A stretch of 64,000 nucleotides of DNA from Berghia stephanieae (GCA_034508935.3 CM067451.1:47308130-47372129); one strand, 5' to 3'; shown: positions 1 to 11,670, numbered from the stretch's first letter. The notes: a model not told the origin generated them from the sequence alone. Numbers and translations: made by a program.

Positions 1-397
1 GCAGATGTCACACTGACACAATGCATACAGTTAGGGAAGGGACAGCCAGTGTTGTATAGGACACATAGCCGATGTCACGCTGACAAATGCATATGGTTAG
101 GGAAGGGACAGCCAGTGTTGTATAGGACACATAGCAGATGTCACGCTGACACAATGCATATGGTTAGGGAAGGGACAGCCAGTGTTGTATAGGACACATA
201 GCAGATGTCACGCTGACACAATGCATATGGTTAGGGAAGGGACAGCCAGTGTTGTATAGGACACATAGCAGATGTCACGCTGACACAATGCATATGGTTA
301 GGGAAGGGACAGCCAGTGTTGTATAGGACACATAGCAGATGTCACGCTGACACAATGCATATGGTTAGGGAAGGGACAGCCAGTGTTGTATAGGACA
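1..397. repeat. 67-bp tandem repeat, about six copies
   Basis: Six head-to-tail copies of a 67-bp unit containing gttagggaagggacagccag and ttgtataggacacata. Unit starts fall at 1, 68, 134, 201, 268 and 335; the second copy is 66 bp. The copies are almost identical, which suggests recent expansion, and the array probably continues beyond the left edge. No coding potential is evident. If the neighbouring MARS2-like exon is real, the array lies in its first intron. Confidence 0.95.
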
Positions 398-437
398 AGG
401 AGAGTGCTCAAGGCAAGAATACAAAGATAAAGAAGGA

Positions 438-619
438 GTGGGAGGAGGAAGAGAAGAGAAGGGGGATGAAAAGGAGGAGGAAGAGGAGGATGAGAAGAGA
501 AGAAGAAGAAGAAGAAGAAGAAGAAAGAAGAAGAAGAAGAAGAAGAAGAAGAAGAAGAAGAAGAAGAAGAAGAAGAAGAAGAAGAAGAAGAAGAAGAAGA
601 AGAAGAAGAAGAAGAAGAC
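438..619. repeat. AAG/GAA microsatellite
   Basis: A purine-rich tract that becomes nearly pure (AAG)n from about 500 to 619. Open frames across it (poly-Lys or poly-Leu) are artefacts of the triplet repeat. Confidence 0.95.
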
Positions 620-735
620 TTTGTATCTGGTGACAGCTATTTTGACCAACAGAAAGAGATACCAAGCCTCATTGATATGACTCGAGGGTGTAAAAGTCGA
701 TGACAAGACCAACCATGCATCTATCCGTAGCTCAC

Positions 736-907
736 CTGCATTCACATAAAAAATTGGTGTTGTGATCAAATGAAATCTTTTCTCATCCTGGTCAGATTTC
801 ACTGAAAATGACCTTGACCAACTTCTCCAGGCTAAGGTCAATTGGATGGATCCACAGTGATGAACAGGAAAACACTTGAAATGCTTGAAGCATCTAAATC
901 CAGTCAT
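736..907 (-). CDS. MARS2: first coding exon of a mitochondrial methionyl-tRNA synthetase-like gene (partial)
   Basis: Fifty-seven codons plus one base, read leftwards from the ATG at 907-905. The first 40 or so residues are rich in Arg, Lys, Ser, Phe and His with almost no acids, as in a mitochondrial targeting leader. They are followed by FHLITTPIFYVNA, the N-terminal signature of class I methionyl-tRNA synthetases, which precedes the HIGH-type ATP site (family pattern TTPIFYVNAxPHIGH). The exon then stops at a strong donor, G|GTGAGC at 736/735, in the phase needed to continue with a G-initial codon. Upstream, tttccacag at about 917-925 is a good acceptor, so a 5'-UTR intron is possible. Later exons would lie left of base 1. 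The enzyme charges organellar tRNA-Met. The motif is diagnostic, but only one exon is visible, so a retained fragment cannot be excluded. Confidence 0.62.
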
Positions 908-916
908 CGTTATGAC

Positions 917-925
917 CTGTGGAAA
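917..925 (-). other. candidate splice acceptor upstream of the MARS2-like exon
   Basis: On the minus strand the sequence reads ttgtttccacag followed by GTCATAACG and the ATG. The pyrimidine-rich run ending in CAG fits a 3' splice site and would make the ATG exon the second exon of the transcript. The signal alone does not prove use. Confidence 0.35.
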
Positions 926-1060
926 CAATTAACATACAAGGGCCGGCTGATATACAACAACTGTTTTGTTATAACTTGTTTTGTTTTTTAATTAATAGCA
1001 CATACAAACATAATACATGAAAAGAAAGCTTGGAATCTCAGCGACGACGTATCGTACCAT

Positions 1061-1720
1061 TCATTTTTCTACATAATCGCCATCACCAGCAACACAGAGC
1101 TGCCAACACTCAACTAGTTGGCGTATGTCATCAGCGAAGAATCCTGGTGATTTTGCTTGGCACTATCGACAAACATCTGCACTACCCCCAAAAGGACTGC
1201 TGTCACTGTAACGCTTTCTTTCAAACATTTCTTGAGCTCGAGGAACAAGAAATAATCAGATGGGATAAGATCCGAACCATACGCTGGGTGCTGTAAGGTC
1301 AAATGTTTGGAATCAATGCGTCTTGGGATTGACGATTAGTGTGTGGTCGCACATTGTCATGTTGCAATATCGAATCTCTATCACCTTGTCATAGCCCCCC
1401 CCCCCCCCCCCTCCACCGAGTCTATTTTTGAGGAATCGTAGAGTTGAAACACATTGTCTACAACTCACTATTTGCCCTAGTTCAAGAAATTCCATGTGAA
1501 CTATGCCTTCCATATCTCAGAAAATGGTAAACAAGACCTTTCTCGAAGAGACATCGACTTTGAATTTTTTGGGCTTGAAGAAGATTTATGCCTGCACTCC
1601 AATGACTGCACTTTCATTTCCGGGTCGTAGTGTTGGACCCAGATCCTTTACCAGTCACAATTTTCTGCAGAAAAGTCTCTCCTTACTTGTCACATCGTTT
1701 CAAATGCTTTTTCTCCTCAC
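1061..1720 (-). pseudogene. mariner-type transposase remnant (D,D34D)
   Basis: Broken transposase of a Tc1/mariner element, read right to left. In order the pieces resemble the mariner catalytic core: a decayed block for the first aspartate (IVTG..SWVQHYDPE, near 1650); SSRKVLFTIF and EGIVHMEFLE (about 1490-1540); LQHDNVRPH carrying the second aspartate (about 1360); LQHPAYGSDLIPSDYF carrying the third (about 1250-1300), about 34 residues after the second; and CVAGDGDYVEK followed by a TGA stop at 1063-1061, the family's usual C-terminus. Several frame changes, an in-frame stop and a poly-C/G run at 1387-1411 show it is dead. The DNA-binding N-terminus is missing where the satellite begins at about 1725. 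Terminal inverted repeats were not identified. Confidence 0.88.
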
Positions 1721-1724
1721 TTTC

Positions 1725-4237
1725 ATGTTGCCTATACTACTGTTAAATGAATCTGATGTTGCCTATACTACTGTTAAATGAATCTGAGGTTGCCTCTATA
1801 CAACTGTTAAATGAATCTGAGGTTGCCTCTATACTACTGTTAAATGAATCTGATGTTGCCTCTATACTACTGTTAAATGAATCTGAGGTTGCCTCTATAC
1901 TACTGTTAAATGAATCTGAGGTTGCCTCTATACTACTGTTAAATGAATCTGAGGTGGCCTCTATACTACTGTTAATGAATCTGATGTTGCCTATACTACT
2001 GTTAAATGAATCTGAGGTTGCCTATATACTACTGTTAAATGAATCTGATGTTGCCTCTATACTACTGTTAAATGAATCTGATGTTGCCTATACTACTGTT
2101 AAATGAATCTGATGTTGCCTCTATACTACTGTTAAATGAATCTGATGTTGCCTCTATACTACTGTTAAATGAATCTGATGTTGCCTATACTACTGTTAAA
2201 TGAAACTGATGTTGCCTCTATACTACTGTTAAATGAATCTGAGGTTGCCTCTATACTACTGTTAAATGAATCTGATGTTGCCTATACTACTGTTAAATGA
2301 ATCTGATGTTGCCTCTATACTACTGTTAAATGAATCTGATGTTGCCTATACTACTGTTAAATTAATCTGATGTTGCCTATACTACTGTTAAATGAATCTG
2401 ATGTTGCCTCTATACTACTGTTAAATGAATCTGAGGTTGCCTCTATACTACTGTTAAATGAATCTGATGTTGCCTATACTACTGTTAAATGAATCTGAGG
2501 TTGCCTCTATACTAATGTTAAATAAATCTGATGTTGCCTCTATACTACTGTTAAATGAATCTGATGTTGCCTCTATACTACTGTTAAATGAATCTGATGT
2601 TGCCTATACTACTGTTAAATGAATCTGAGGTTGCCTATACTACTGTTAAATGAATCTGATGTTGCCTCTATACTACTGTTAAATGAATCTGAGGTTGCCT
2701 ATACTACTGTTAAATGAATCTGAGATTGCCTATACTACTGTTAAATGAATCTGATGTTGCCTCTATACTACTGTTAAATGAATCTGAGGTTGCCTCTATA
2801 CTACTGATAAACGAATCTGAGGTTGCCTCTATACTACTGTTAAATGAATCTGATGTTGCCTTTACTACTGTTAAATGAATCTGATGTTGCCTCTATACTA
2901 CTGTTAAATGAATCTGAGGTTGCCTATATACTACTGTTAAATGAATCTGATGTTGCATCTATACTACTGTTAAATGAATCTGAGGTTGCCTCTATACTAC
3001 TGTTAAATGAATCTGAGGTTGCCTCTATACTACTGTTAAATGAATCTGATGTTGCCTCTATACTACTGTTAAATGAATCTGATGTTGCCTCTATACTACT
3101 GTTAAATGAATCTGATGTTGCCTCTATACTACTGTTAAATGAATCTGAGGTTGCCTCTATACTACTGTTAAATGAATCTGATGTTGCCTCTATACTACTG
3201 TTAAATGAATCTGAGGTTGCCTCTATACTACTGTTAAATGAATCTGAGGTTGCCTCTATACTACTGTTAAATGAATCTGAGGTTGCCTATACTACTGTTA
3301 AATGAATCTGATGTTGCCTCTATACTACTGTTAAATGAATCTGAGGATGCCTATACTAATGTTAAATGAATCTGATGTTGCCTCTATACTACTGTTAAAT
3401 GAATCTGATGTTGCCTATACTACTGTTAAATGAATCTGAGGTTGTCTCTATACTACTGTTAAATGAATCTGATGTTGCCTATACTACTGTTAAATGAATC
3501 TGAGGTTGCCTATATACTACTGTTAAATGAATCTGATGTTGCCTCTATACTACTGTTAAATGAATCTGATGTTGCCTATACTACTGTAAAATGAATCTGA
3601 TGTTGCCTCTATACTACTGTTAAATGAATCTGATGTTGCCTCTATACTACTGTTAAATGAATCTGAGGTTGCCTCTATACTACTGTTAAATGAATCTGAT
3701 GTTGCCTCTATACTACTGTTAAATGAATCTGATGTTGCCTCTATATTACTGTTAAATGAATCTGATGTTGCCTCTATACTACTGTTAAATTAATCTGATG
3801 TTGTCACTATACTACTGTTAAATGAATCTGATGTTCCCTCTATACTACTGTTAAATGAATCTGATGTTGCCTCTATACTACTGTTAAATGAATCTGATGT
3901 TGCCTCTATACTACTGTTAAATGAATCTGATGTTGCCTCTATACTACTGTTAAATGAATCTGATGTTGCCTATACTACTGTTAAATGAATCTGATGTTGC
4001 CTCTATACTACTGTTAAATGAATCTGAGGTTGCCTCTATACTACTGTTAAATGAATCTAATGTTGCCTCTATACTACTGTTAAATGAATCTGATGTTGCC
4101 TCTATACTACTGTTAAATGAATCTGAGGTTGCCTCTATACTACTGTTAAATGAATCTGATGTTGCCTCTATACTACTGTTAAATGAATCTGATGTTGCCT
4201 CTATTATACTGTTAAATGAATCTGAGGTTGCCTCTAT
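1725..4237. repeat. 31/33-bp satellite array, left block
   Basis: Roughly 77 head-to-tail copies of a unit containing actactgttaaatgaatctg, joined by atgttgcct or aggttgcct. Units come in a 33-bp form (cctctatac) and a 31-bp form (cctatac); a T/G alternation (gatg or gagg) is scattered through the array. Long open frames (LLLNESDVASI-like) come from the 33-bp period being a multiple of three and are not evidence of a gene. The array continues after the LINE at 4238-6429. Confidence 0.97.
4223..4237. repeat. target-site duplication, left copy
   Basis: tgaggttgcctctat ends where the LINE tail (cat)n begins. The same 15 bases recur at 6430-6444 at the other edge, and removing the LINE with one copy restores the satellite phase exactly. 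Confidence 0.8.
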
Positions 4238-4257
4238 CATCATCATCATTGCCTTTT

Positions 4258-5379
4258 TCACCCTGGGTCAGGGTATAGGCCACAGACAAACAGTTTCCAT
4301 CCTTCTCTATCCTGAGCCAACTTTTTTATCTCATTCCAGGTCTTACCACTTCTCTGTATATCAGCTTCTTTAATTCTTCTCCATGTTCCTCGTGGTCTTC
4401 CCCTTGATCTTCTGCCCTGAGGGTTCCAGTCCAATACTTTCTTTGTTATAGTTGAGTCATTCTTTCTAAGCGTGTGTCCAATCCACCTCCATCGTCTTCT
4501 TCCTATTTCCTCTCCCACTGGTTTCTGCTGTGTTCTTTTCCATACTTCTTCATTTTTTATTCTATCCATCCATTTTATTCTGAGTAGCTTACGCATGCAC
4601 CTGTTTACGAAAATCTGGACCCTCCTTATACATGCCTGTGATGCGTTCCAAGTTTCACATCCATACAGTAGGACAGACTTCACGTTTGAGTTGAAAAGTC
4701 TTAGCTTTAGTCGAAGGGAAATATCTTTAGTTCTCCAAACTCTGTTCAAAGATGTGAATGCAGCCTGTGCCTTTCCTATTCGTGCTTTCACCTCTGCTTC
4801 CGTGCCTCCATCCTTGTCAATTATACTTCCGAGATAGCAGAAAGTGTCTATATCTTCGAGTTCCTGATCTTTTACTTTGATCTGCTCCCCTTGACGCGTA
4901 CCTATCCTCAAGACCTTTGACTTTGCAGGGTGAATTCTTAGACCAATTGATTCCGAGAGGCTGTTTATAAATGTGGTTTTTGCTTGCATCTGGTCCTGGG
5001 TGTGGGACAAAAGAGCCAGATCATCTGCAAAATCAAGATCATCCAACTGTGTCCAGGGGGTCCACTGTATCCCATTTCTTCTCCCTTTGGAGGTTTCCTT
5101 CATTAGCCAATCAATGGCAAGAATGAACAGGAATGGAGAGAGCAAGCATCCCTGCTTGACACCAGTCTTAATTTCAAAGCTGTCAGTAAGCTGGTCTTCA
5201 TGTACAACCCTGCAACTTGATCCTTCATACATTTCCTTAATGAGGTTTACTATCTTTTCAGGGAGTCCATAATGTGCCAGAATTTTCCACAATGTTTCTC
5301 TGTCAATACTGTCGAAAGCCTTCTCGTAATCCAGGAAGTTGACAATAAGAGGAGAGTTCCATTCTATAGACTGTTCCAC
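4258..5379 (-). pseudogene. LINE ORF2 fragment: RT palm and C-terminal domain
   Basis: About 373 codons remain open. NFLDYEKAFDS carries the first RT catalytic aspartate (near residue 17), TGVKQGCLLSPFLF follows, and LDFADDLALLS (residues 115-125) has the paired catalytic aspartates. The thumb and connection include YLGSIIDKDGG and SVLLYGCETW. The C-terminus has WRWIGHTLRKN, GRPRGTWRRIK and a final DREGWKLFVCGLYPDPG before the stop. Codon content and intact catalytic residues indicate a fairly recent copy, disabled by truncation and one upstream frameshift. Confidence 0.9.
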
Positions 5380-5480
5380 TATGACTCGCAGAGAGGCAAT
5401 CTGGTCGGTGGTTGAACGGTTTTTCCGAAAACCTGCCTGTTCGTCCCGCAGTTTAGCATCTGTTGCATTCTTAATTCTCT

Positions 5481-6371
5481 CTAAAATAATTCGGTTGAAA
5501 ACCTTTCCTGGATAGAAAGAAGAGTGATGCCTCGATAATTATTACAATTACTGAGGTCCCCTTTCTTTGGAAGCTTGATAAGATGTCCTTCCTTCCAATC
5601 CTTTGGGAATATCCCGTCATTCCAGATTCTCTCAAATAGTGAGTGCAGGGCCTCAGCATTTCTTTCCGCATCAACTTTTAGAGCCTCCGGTGGAATCTGG
5701 TCTGGTCCAGCAGCTTTCCCCCTTTTCATCTTATTAATGGCACCCACAATCTCTGCCATCGCTGGTGGATCACAGCTAATTGGTAGCTCAATCCTTGCAG
5801 GCAAAATTTCTGGCTGGTTGTCTGGTGGTGGTCTGTTCAGAAGGCAGTTGAAATGTTCCCTCCATCGTTCAGATTGAGCCTCTTTTCCAAAAATAGTTTT
5901 CCCATCTTTGTCTTTGACTGGTATCTCTGGTTTCCCATATTTTCCAGCAAGTGTCTTGGTAGTTTGATAAAGGATCCTCATGTTTCCTCCAGTCGCTGCT
6001 GCTTCTGCTTTCTCTGCAAGTCTGATCATGAATGCTTCCTTGTCTTTCTTCACAGATCTTTTGACTTCCTTAGCTATGGCTCGATACTGCTCTTGTGCAT
6101 CCAGTCTTGAAGAACTTGTTCGGCTTGCATTCACTTGTTCCTTCCTTGTTCTCCTCTTTTCAATAAGGTCCAAGGTGGTTGGACTTATCCATTCTTTATG
6201 TTCCGATTTCTTTACCCCCAATACCTCGTGGCAAGTTGTTATGTAGACTTCCTTGATCTTTGCCCAATGTGACTCTACATCTATGTCCTCCTCGAGCTGA
6301 GTAAGAGGTTGGAATCTATTACTCAATTGTAGGTTGAATTCCTCATTCTTTTCCCCATCAAGTCCATTCAC
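5481..6371 (-). pseudogene. LINE ORF2 fragment: linker and RT fingers
   Basis: About 290 codons encode the post-endonuclease linker (HKEWISPTTLDLIEKRR, a usual motif in this group), then MKRGKAAGPDQIPPEALK and NNYRGITLLS, which are RT finger motifs. At about 5500 the frame is lost by what looks like a one-base deletion: PGKVFNRIILERI and LRDEQAGFRKNRSTTDQ continue in another frame into the palm domain. No start codon is expected here, because the true ORF start lay in the truncated 5' part. Confidence 0.85.
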
Positions 6372-6429
6372 CTTTTTTTTTGAATCAACTGTATGTCTCA
6401 GTAGAAAATAGGAACATTTTTTTAAAAGG

Positions 6430-9400
6430 TGAGGTTGCCTCTATACTACTGTTAAATGAATCTGAGGTTGCCTATACTACTGTTAAATGAATCTGATGTT
6501 GCCTCTATACTAATGTTAAATGAATCTGATGTTGCCTCTATACTACTGTTAAATGAATCTGAGGTTGCCTCTATACTACTGTTAAATGAATCTGAGGTTG
6601 CCTCTATACTACTGCTAAATGAATCTGATGTTGCCTCTATACTACTGTTAAATGAATCTGATGTTGCCTATACTACTGTTAAATGAATCTGATGTTGCCT
6701 CTATACTACTGTTAAATGAATCTGATGTTGCCTCTATACTACTGTTAAATGAATCTGATGTTGCCTCTATACTACTGTTAAATGAATCTGATGTTGCCTA
6801 TACTACTGTTAAATGAATCTGATGTTGCCTCTATACTACTGTTAAATGAATCTGATGTTGCCTATACTACTGTTAAATGAATCTGATGTTGCCTCTATAC
6901 TACTGTTAAATGAATCTGATGTTGCCTCTATACTACTGTTAAATGAATCTGATGTTGCCTCTATACTACTGTTAAATGAATCTGAGGTTGCCTATACTAC
7001 TGTTAAATGAATCTGATGTTGCCTCTATACTACTGTTAAATGAATCTGATGTTGCCTCTATACTACTGTTAAATGAATCTGAGGTTGCCTCTATACTACT
7101 GTTAAATGAATCTGATGTTGCCTATACTACTGTTAAATGAATCTGATGTTGCCTCTATACTACTGTTAAATGAATCTGAGGTTGCCTATACTACTGTTAA
7201 ATGAATCTGATGTTGCCTCTATACTACTGTTAAATGAATCTGATGTTGCCTCTATAGTACTGTTAAATGAATCTGAGGTTGCCTATACTACTGTTAAATG
7301 AATCTGATGTTGCCTCTATACTACTGTTAAATGAATCTGAGGTTGCCTCTATACTACTGTTAAATGAATCTGAGGTTGCCTCTATACTACTGTTAAATGA
7401 ATCTGATGTTGCCTCTATACTACTGTTAAATGAATCTGATGTTGCCTCTATACTACTGTTAAATGAATCTGAGGTTGCCTCTATACTACTGTTAAATGAA
7501 TCTGATGTTGCCTATAACTACTGTTAAATGAATCTGATGTTGCCTCTATACTACTGTTAAATGAATCTGAGGTTGCCTCTATACTACTGTTAAATGAATC
7601 TGATGTTGCCTCTATACTACTGTTAAATGAATCTGATGTTGCCTCTATACTACTGTTAAATGAATCTGATGTTGCCTATACTACTGTTAAATGAATCTGA
7701 GGTTGCCTCTATACTACTGTTAAATGAATCTGATGTTGCCTCTATACTACTGTTAAATGAATCTGATGTTGCCTATACTACTGTTAAATGAATCTGATGT
7801 TGCCTATACTACTGTTAAATGAATCTGATGTTGCCTCTATACTACTGTTAAATGAATCTGATGTTGCCTTACTACTGTTAAATGAATCTGAGGTTGCCTA
7901 TACTACTGTTAAATGAATTGATGTTGCCTCTATACTACTGTTAAATGAATCTGAGGTTGCCTCTATACTACTGTTAAATGAATCTGAGGTTGCCTATACT
8001 ACTGTTAAATGAATCTGAGGTTGCCTATACTACTGTTCAATGAATCTGATGTTGCCTCTATACTACTGTTAAATGAATCTGAGGTTGCCTATACTACTGT
8101 TAAATGAATCTGAGGTTGCCTATACTACTGTTAAATGAATCTGATGTTGCCTCTATACTACTGTTAAATGAATCGGAGGTTGCCTCTATACTACTGTTAA
8201 ACGAATCTGAGGTTGCCTCTATACTACTGTTAAATGAATCTGATGTTGCCTATACTACTGTTAAATAGAACTTCTGATGTTGCTCTAATACTACTGTTAA
8301 ATGAATCTGATGTTGCCTCTATACTACTGTTAAATGAATCTGAGGTTGCCTATACTACTGTTAAATGAATCTGATGTTGCCTCTATACTACTGTTAAATG
8401 AATCTGAGGTTGCCTATACTACTGTTAAATGAATCTGATGTTGCCTCTATACTACTGTTAAATGAATCTGATGTTGCCTATACTACTGTTAAATGAATCT
8501 GACGTTGCCTATATACTACTGTTAAATGAATCTGAGGTTGCCTCTATACTACTGTTAAATGAATCTGATGTTGCCTCTATATTACTGTTAAATGAATCTG
8601 ATGTTGCCTCTATACTACTGTTAAATGAATCTGATGTTGCCTATACTACTGTTAAATGAATCTGATGTTGCCTCTATACTACTGTTAAATGAATCTGATG
8701 TTGCCTATACTACTGTTAAATGAATCTGACGTTGCCTATATACTACTGTTAAATGAATCTGAGGTTGCCTCTATACTACTGTTAAATGAATCTGATGTTG
8801 CCTCTATACTACTGTTAAATGAATCTGATGTTTGCCTCTATACTACTGTTAAATGAATCTGATGTTGCCTCTATACTACTGTTAAATGAATCTGATGTTG
8901 CCTCTATACTACTGTTAAATGAATCTGAGGTTGCCTATGCTACTGTTAAATGAATCTGAGGTTGCCTCTATACTACTGTTAAATGAATCTGAGGTTGCCT
9001 CTATACTACTGTTAAATGAATCTGAGGTTGCCTATGCTACTGTTAAATGAATCTGAGGTTGCCTCTATACTACTGTTAAATGAATCTGAGGTTGCCTCTA
9101 TACTACTGTTAAATGAATCTGAGGTTGCCTCTATTCTACTGTTAAATGAATCTGATGTTGCCTCTATACTACTGTTAAATGAATTTGATGTTGCCTCTAT
9201 ACTACTGTTAAATGAATCTGATGTTGCCTCTATACTACTGTTAAATGAATCTGATGTTGCCTCTATATTACTGTTAAATGAATCTGATGTTGCCTATACT
9301 ACTGTTAAATGAATCTGATGTTGCCTCTATACTACTGTTAAATGAATCTGATGTTGCCTCTATACTACTGTTAAATGAATCTGATGTTGCCTCTATATTA

Positions 9401-9753
9401 CTGTTAAATGAATCTGATGTTGCCTATACTACTGTTAAATGAATCTGAGGTTGCCTCTATTCTACTGTTAAATGAATCTGATGTTGCCTCTATACTACTG
9501 TTAAATGAATCTGATGTTGCCTCTATACTACTGTTAAATGAATCTGATGTTGCCTCTATACTACTGTTAAATGAATCTGATGTTGCCTCTATATTACTGT
9601 TAAATGAATCTGATGTTGCCTATACTACTGTTAAATGAATCTGAGGTTGCCTCTATTCTACTGTTAAATGAATCTGATGTTGCCTCTATACTACTGTTAA
9701 ATGAATCTGATGTTGCCTCTATATTACTGTTAAATGAAACTGATGTTGCCTCT
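6430..9753. repeat. 31/33-bp satellite array, right block
   Basis: About 100 more copies of the satellite at 1725-4237, in the same orientation. It begins with the second target-site duplication (6430-6444) and ends abruptly near 9753 at gatgttgcctctgagatttg. Higher-order duplications occur inside: stretches around 8940-9060 and 9230-9640 repeat multi-unit blocks, as expected from unequal exchange. Confidence 0.97.
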
Positions 9754-10171
9754 GAGATTTGTTGGCTCGACAAGATGAAGACAAAAAAAAAGGAAAGGGT
9801 GGGGGGTGTCTCAGTTCGCTGAATGCAAAGGTGTTCGTTAAGTATGTTCCCCTCCTTTACGTCCAGTAGCAGTATTAAAGCACAAAGAGAGAGAGAGAGT
9901 AGTTTGTCGTGAATGGCATACAGGATGACAATTGATATATTACAAATACGATGACACAATATGAGAGGATAGAACCAATGACTGAATAGTGGATTGAATT
10001 GTAAAGTCGAGCCCTAGTCCTAGTCCTAGTCCATAGAGTCAGTCTACTATTGACTATTGAATTGTCTCTATACTATTTCATAACAAATTGTTAGCAGCAT
10101 CACAAACTGATAATCAATTATAGTAGTATTTAGTATTAAAAGTATGGTATTTAATGTATATATTATTATAG
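9754..10171. other. unassigned spacer
   Basis: About 420 bases without a recognisable gene. It contains a short GA run (9888-9899) and three copies of tagtcc near 10014-10032. Nothing else is supported. Confidence 0.6.
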
Positions 10172-10174
10172 TTA

Positions 10175-11066
10175 GGGAGCGTTCACATATTACGTCATCA
10201 AAAATTTGCCCTTTTTAGACCCCCCCCCCCCCCCCAAGTCATCACTTGTCATCATTGACCTGACCCCCCCCCCCCCCCCCCAACAGATGATGACGTCATC
10301 TAATTTAATAAAAACTAAAAGATAACTTTAATTTCACAATATTTATTATTCGTTTTTCAAACCATAAACATTGATTATCAACGTTTGATAAAACACATTC
10401 AGACATTTTATTAATTTCAGAAACTGTTGATAATTTATGTTTTACGATACAATGGGGACATAAAATTTAATTTGCAAAGATAAAATCTAACAAACATTAT
10501 TTAAATTCGGCTACTTGGTGCAGGTGCTATTAAAAAAAATTCAGAAAGTGTAATTTAAAAAGTATAGGAGGAAAATTATTTTATAGCATATTAGTCTTTT
10601 AGTGGAATGAATTTCTGTTTCAATTTCCAAACATAAAATTAATTGATTCGAAAATGTTTCTGCCTTGGACCTCTGGCAATGTACTATAAATAGTATCATC
10701 AATTTCATCTTCATCGTCATCACTTTCTCCCATTTGCTGTTCTTCTTGTATGCCGCATTTTCGTGAATGGTCTTTCATTGCTGTGATCGAGGAGTGATAC
10801 AATGAACATTTAGGGCAAGTTCGCCTTTTGAGAAGTGATACCCTTTTCCCATTTTGTTTCTTGAGAGATGGGCAATACTCATCATAGCAATTTATCTTTA
10901 GCTGTTTTGAAAGGAACAAACTTTGAAATAGGCTTAATTTGCCTATGTTTTGATGACATCATCTTGGGTCTGACCCCCCCCCCCCCTCCCCCATGTCAAC
11001 ACATGTCAACATTTGGTAGACCCCCCCTCCCCCTCCTAGCTGATGACGTAATATGTGAACGCTCCC
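10175..11066. mobile_element. DNA transposon with 26-bp perfect terminal inverted repeats
   Basis: Both ends carry gggagcgttcacatattacg followed by tcatca, inverted, perfect over 26 bases (10175-10200 and 11041-11066). TTA lies on each outer side (10172-10174 and 11067-11069), matching the 3-bp TWA target-site duplication of PIF/Harbinger-type elements. C-runs sit just inside both ends. At 892 bp it is too short for a full transposase and is presumably non-autonomous. The superfamily call rests only on the TTA duplication. Confidence 0.8.
10620..10919 (-). CDS. small zinc-finger-like reading frame inside the TIR element
   Basis: A 99-codon frame on the minus strand, wholly inside the TIR element. 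Residues around 33-56 read RTCPKCSLYHSSITAMKDHS followed by RKC, which spaces Cys-x2-Cys and His/Cys like a C2H2 finger. An acidic run (GESDDDEDEIDD) follows. It may be the remaining end of the element's transposase or accessory protein, or a captured host exon. No catalytic motif is visible. Expression and completeness are unknown. Confidence 0.4.
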   Translation of the reverse strand: MFLSKQLKINCYDEYCPSLKKQNGKRVSLLKRRTCPKCSLYHSSITAMKDHSRKCGIQEEQQMGESDDDEDEIDDTIYSTLPEVQGRNIFESINFMFGN

Positions 11067-11089
11067 TTATAGCTAATAATTGAATGAGA

Positions 11090-11090
<1 letters not shown>

Positions 11091-11165
<75 letters not shown>
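11091..11165. repeat. GA microsatellite
   Basis: Nearly pure (GA)n with two one-base interruptions. It lies 25 bp outside the TIR element. Confidence 0.95.
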
Positions 11166-11296
11166 ATGATGATATCAACTCCTGTGTCTGTAGACAGATT
11201 TCCAACATGATTCGATTCCCATATCTCAATGATCCAGTCTAAATTCATCCTCCTTACGTCTAATTCTAATTCCAGTAGTCACGAGACGAGAGAGAC

Positions 11297-11326
11297 GATG
11301 ATGATGATGATGATGATGATGATGAT
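11297..11326. repeat. GAT microsatellite
   Basis: About ten GAT triplets. This is the same triplet as the 3' tail of the LINE at 4238-6429, so it might mark the end of an otherwise unrecognised LINE remnant, but no RT sequence is visible beside it. Confidence 0.8.
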
Positions 11327-11670
11327 CGGGTGAGAATATCGAAAAGGGCAGCGCCTAGGCTAACTCTACCTGTTGGTTAATATAAAAACTAATACTAGAA
11401 ATAATACAGGCAATACCGTAGTATAATTACTAATACAACATGGGTAAGAATGGCTGACACCTGTCTGGGGATAACGAATTTTCATTATCCCCAGACGCAT
11501 ATTTGAAACTCCGCTCTTTAAAACATTATCCACATTCCAGAATATGGAATGTTTCCAAAATGCACATAGAAATAAGGAAAGTTAATAAAATATCTATAAA
11601 AACATAAAATTAACCAACATTAAATCAGTTGTTACTACATATACACAATATGCATCGACTTTGAAGTGGG

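Larger units (their letters stand above)
4238..6429 (-). mobile_element. 5'-truncated APE-type LINE inserted in the satellite
   Basis: A non-LTR retrotransposon fragment of 2192 bp on the minus strand. It starts in the linker after the endonuclease; the endonuclease itself is absent. It then covers the reverse transcriptase and the C-terminal domain. The 3' end is at the left, with a short (GAT)n tail as in RTE-like and some other clades. A 15-bp target-site duplication flanks it. The sequence style (linker, RT and C-terminal GRPRGTWRRIK..W..I...A.DR..W) resembles invertebrate RTE-like elements, but the clade is not certain. Insertion postdates growth of the satellite. Confidence 0.92.

Noticed and set aside
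1114-1302. Independent small gene at 1.1-1.3 kb
   Set aside because: It is one surviving frame segment of the mariner transposase (LQHPAYGSDLIPSDYF).
1747-3305. Long open frames of LLLNESDVASI-type repeats in the satellite
   Set aside because: They follow from a 33-bp period without stops in one frame. They break at each 31-bp unit and exist on both strands.
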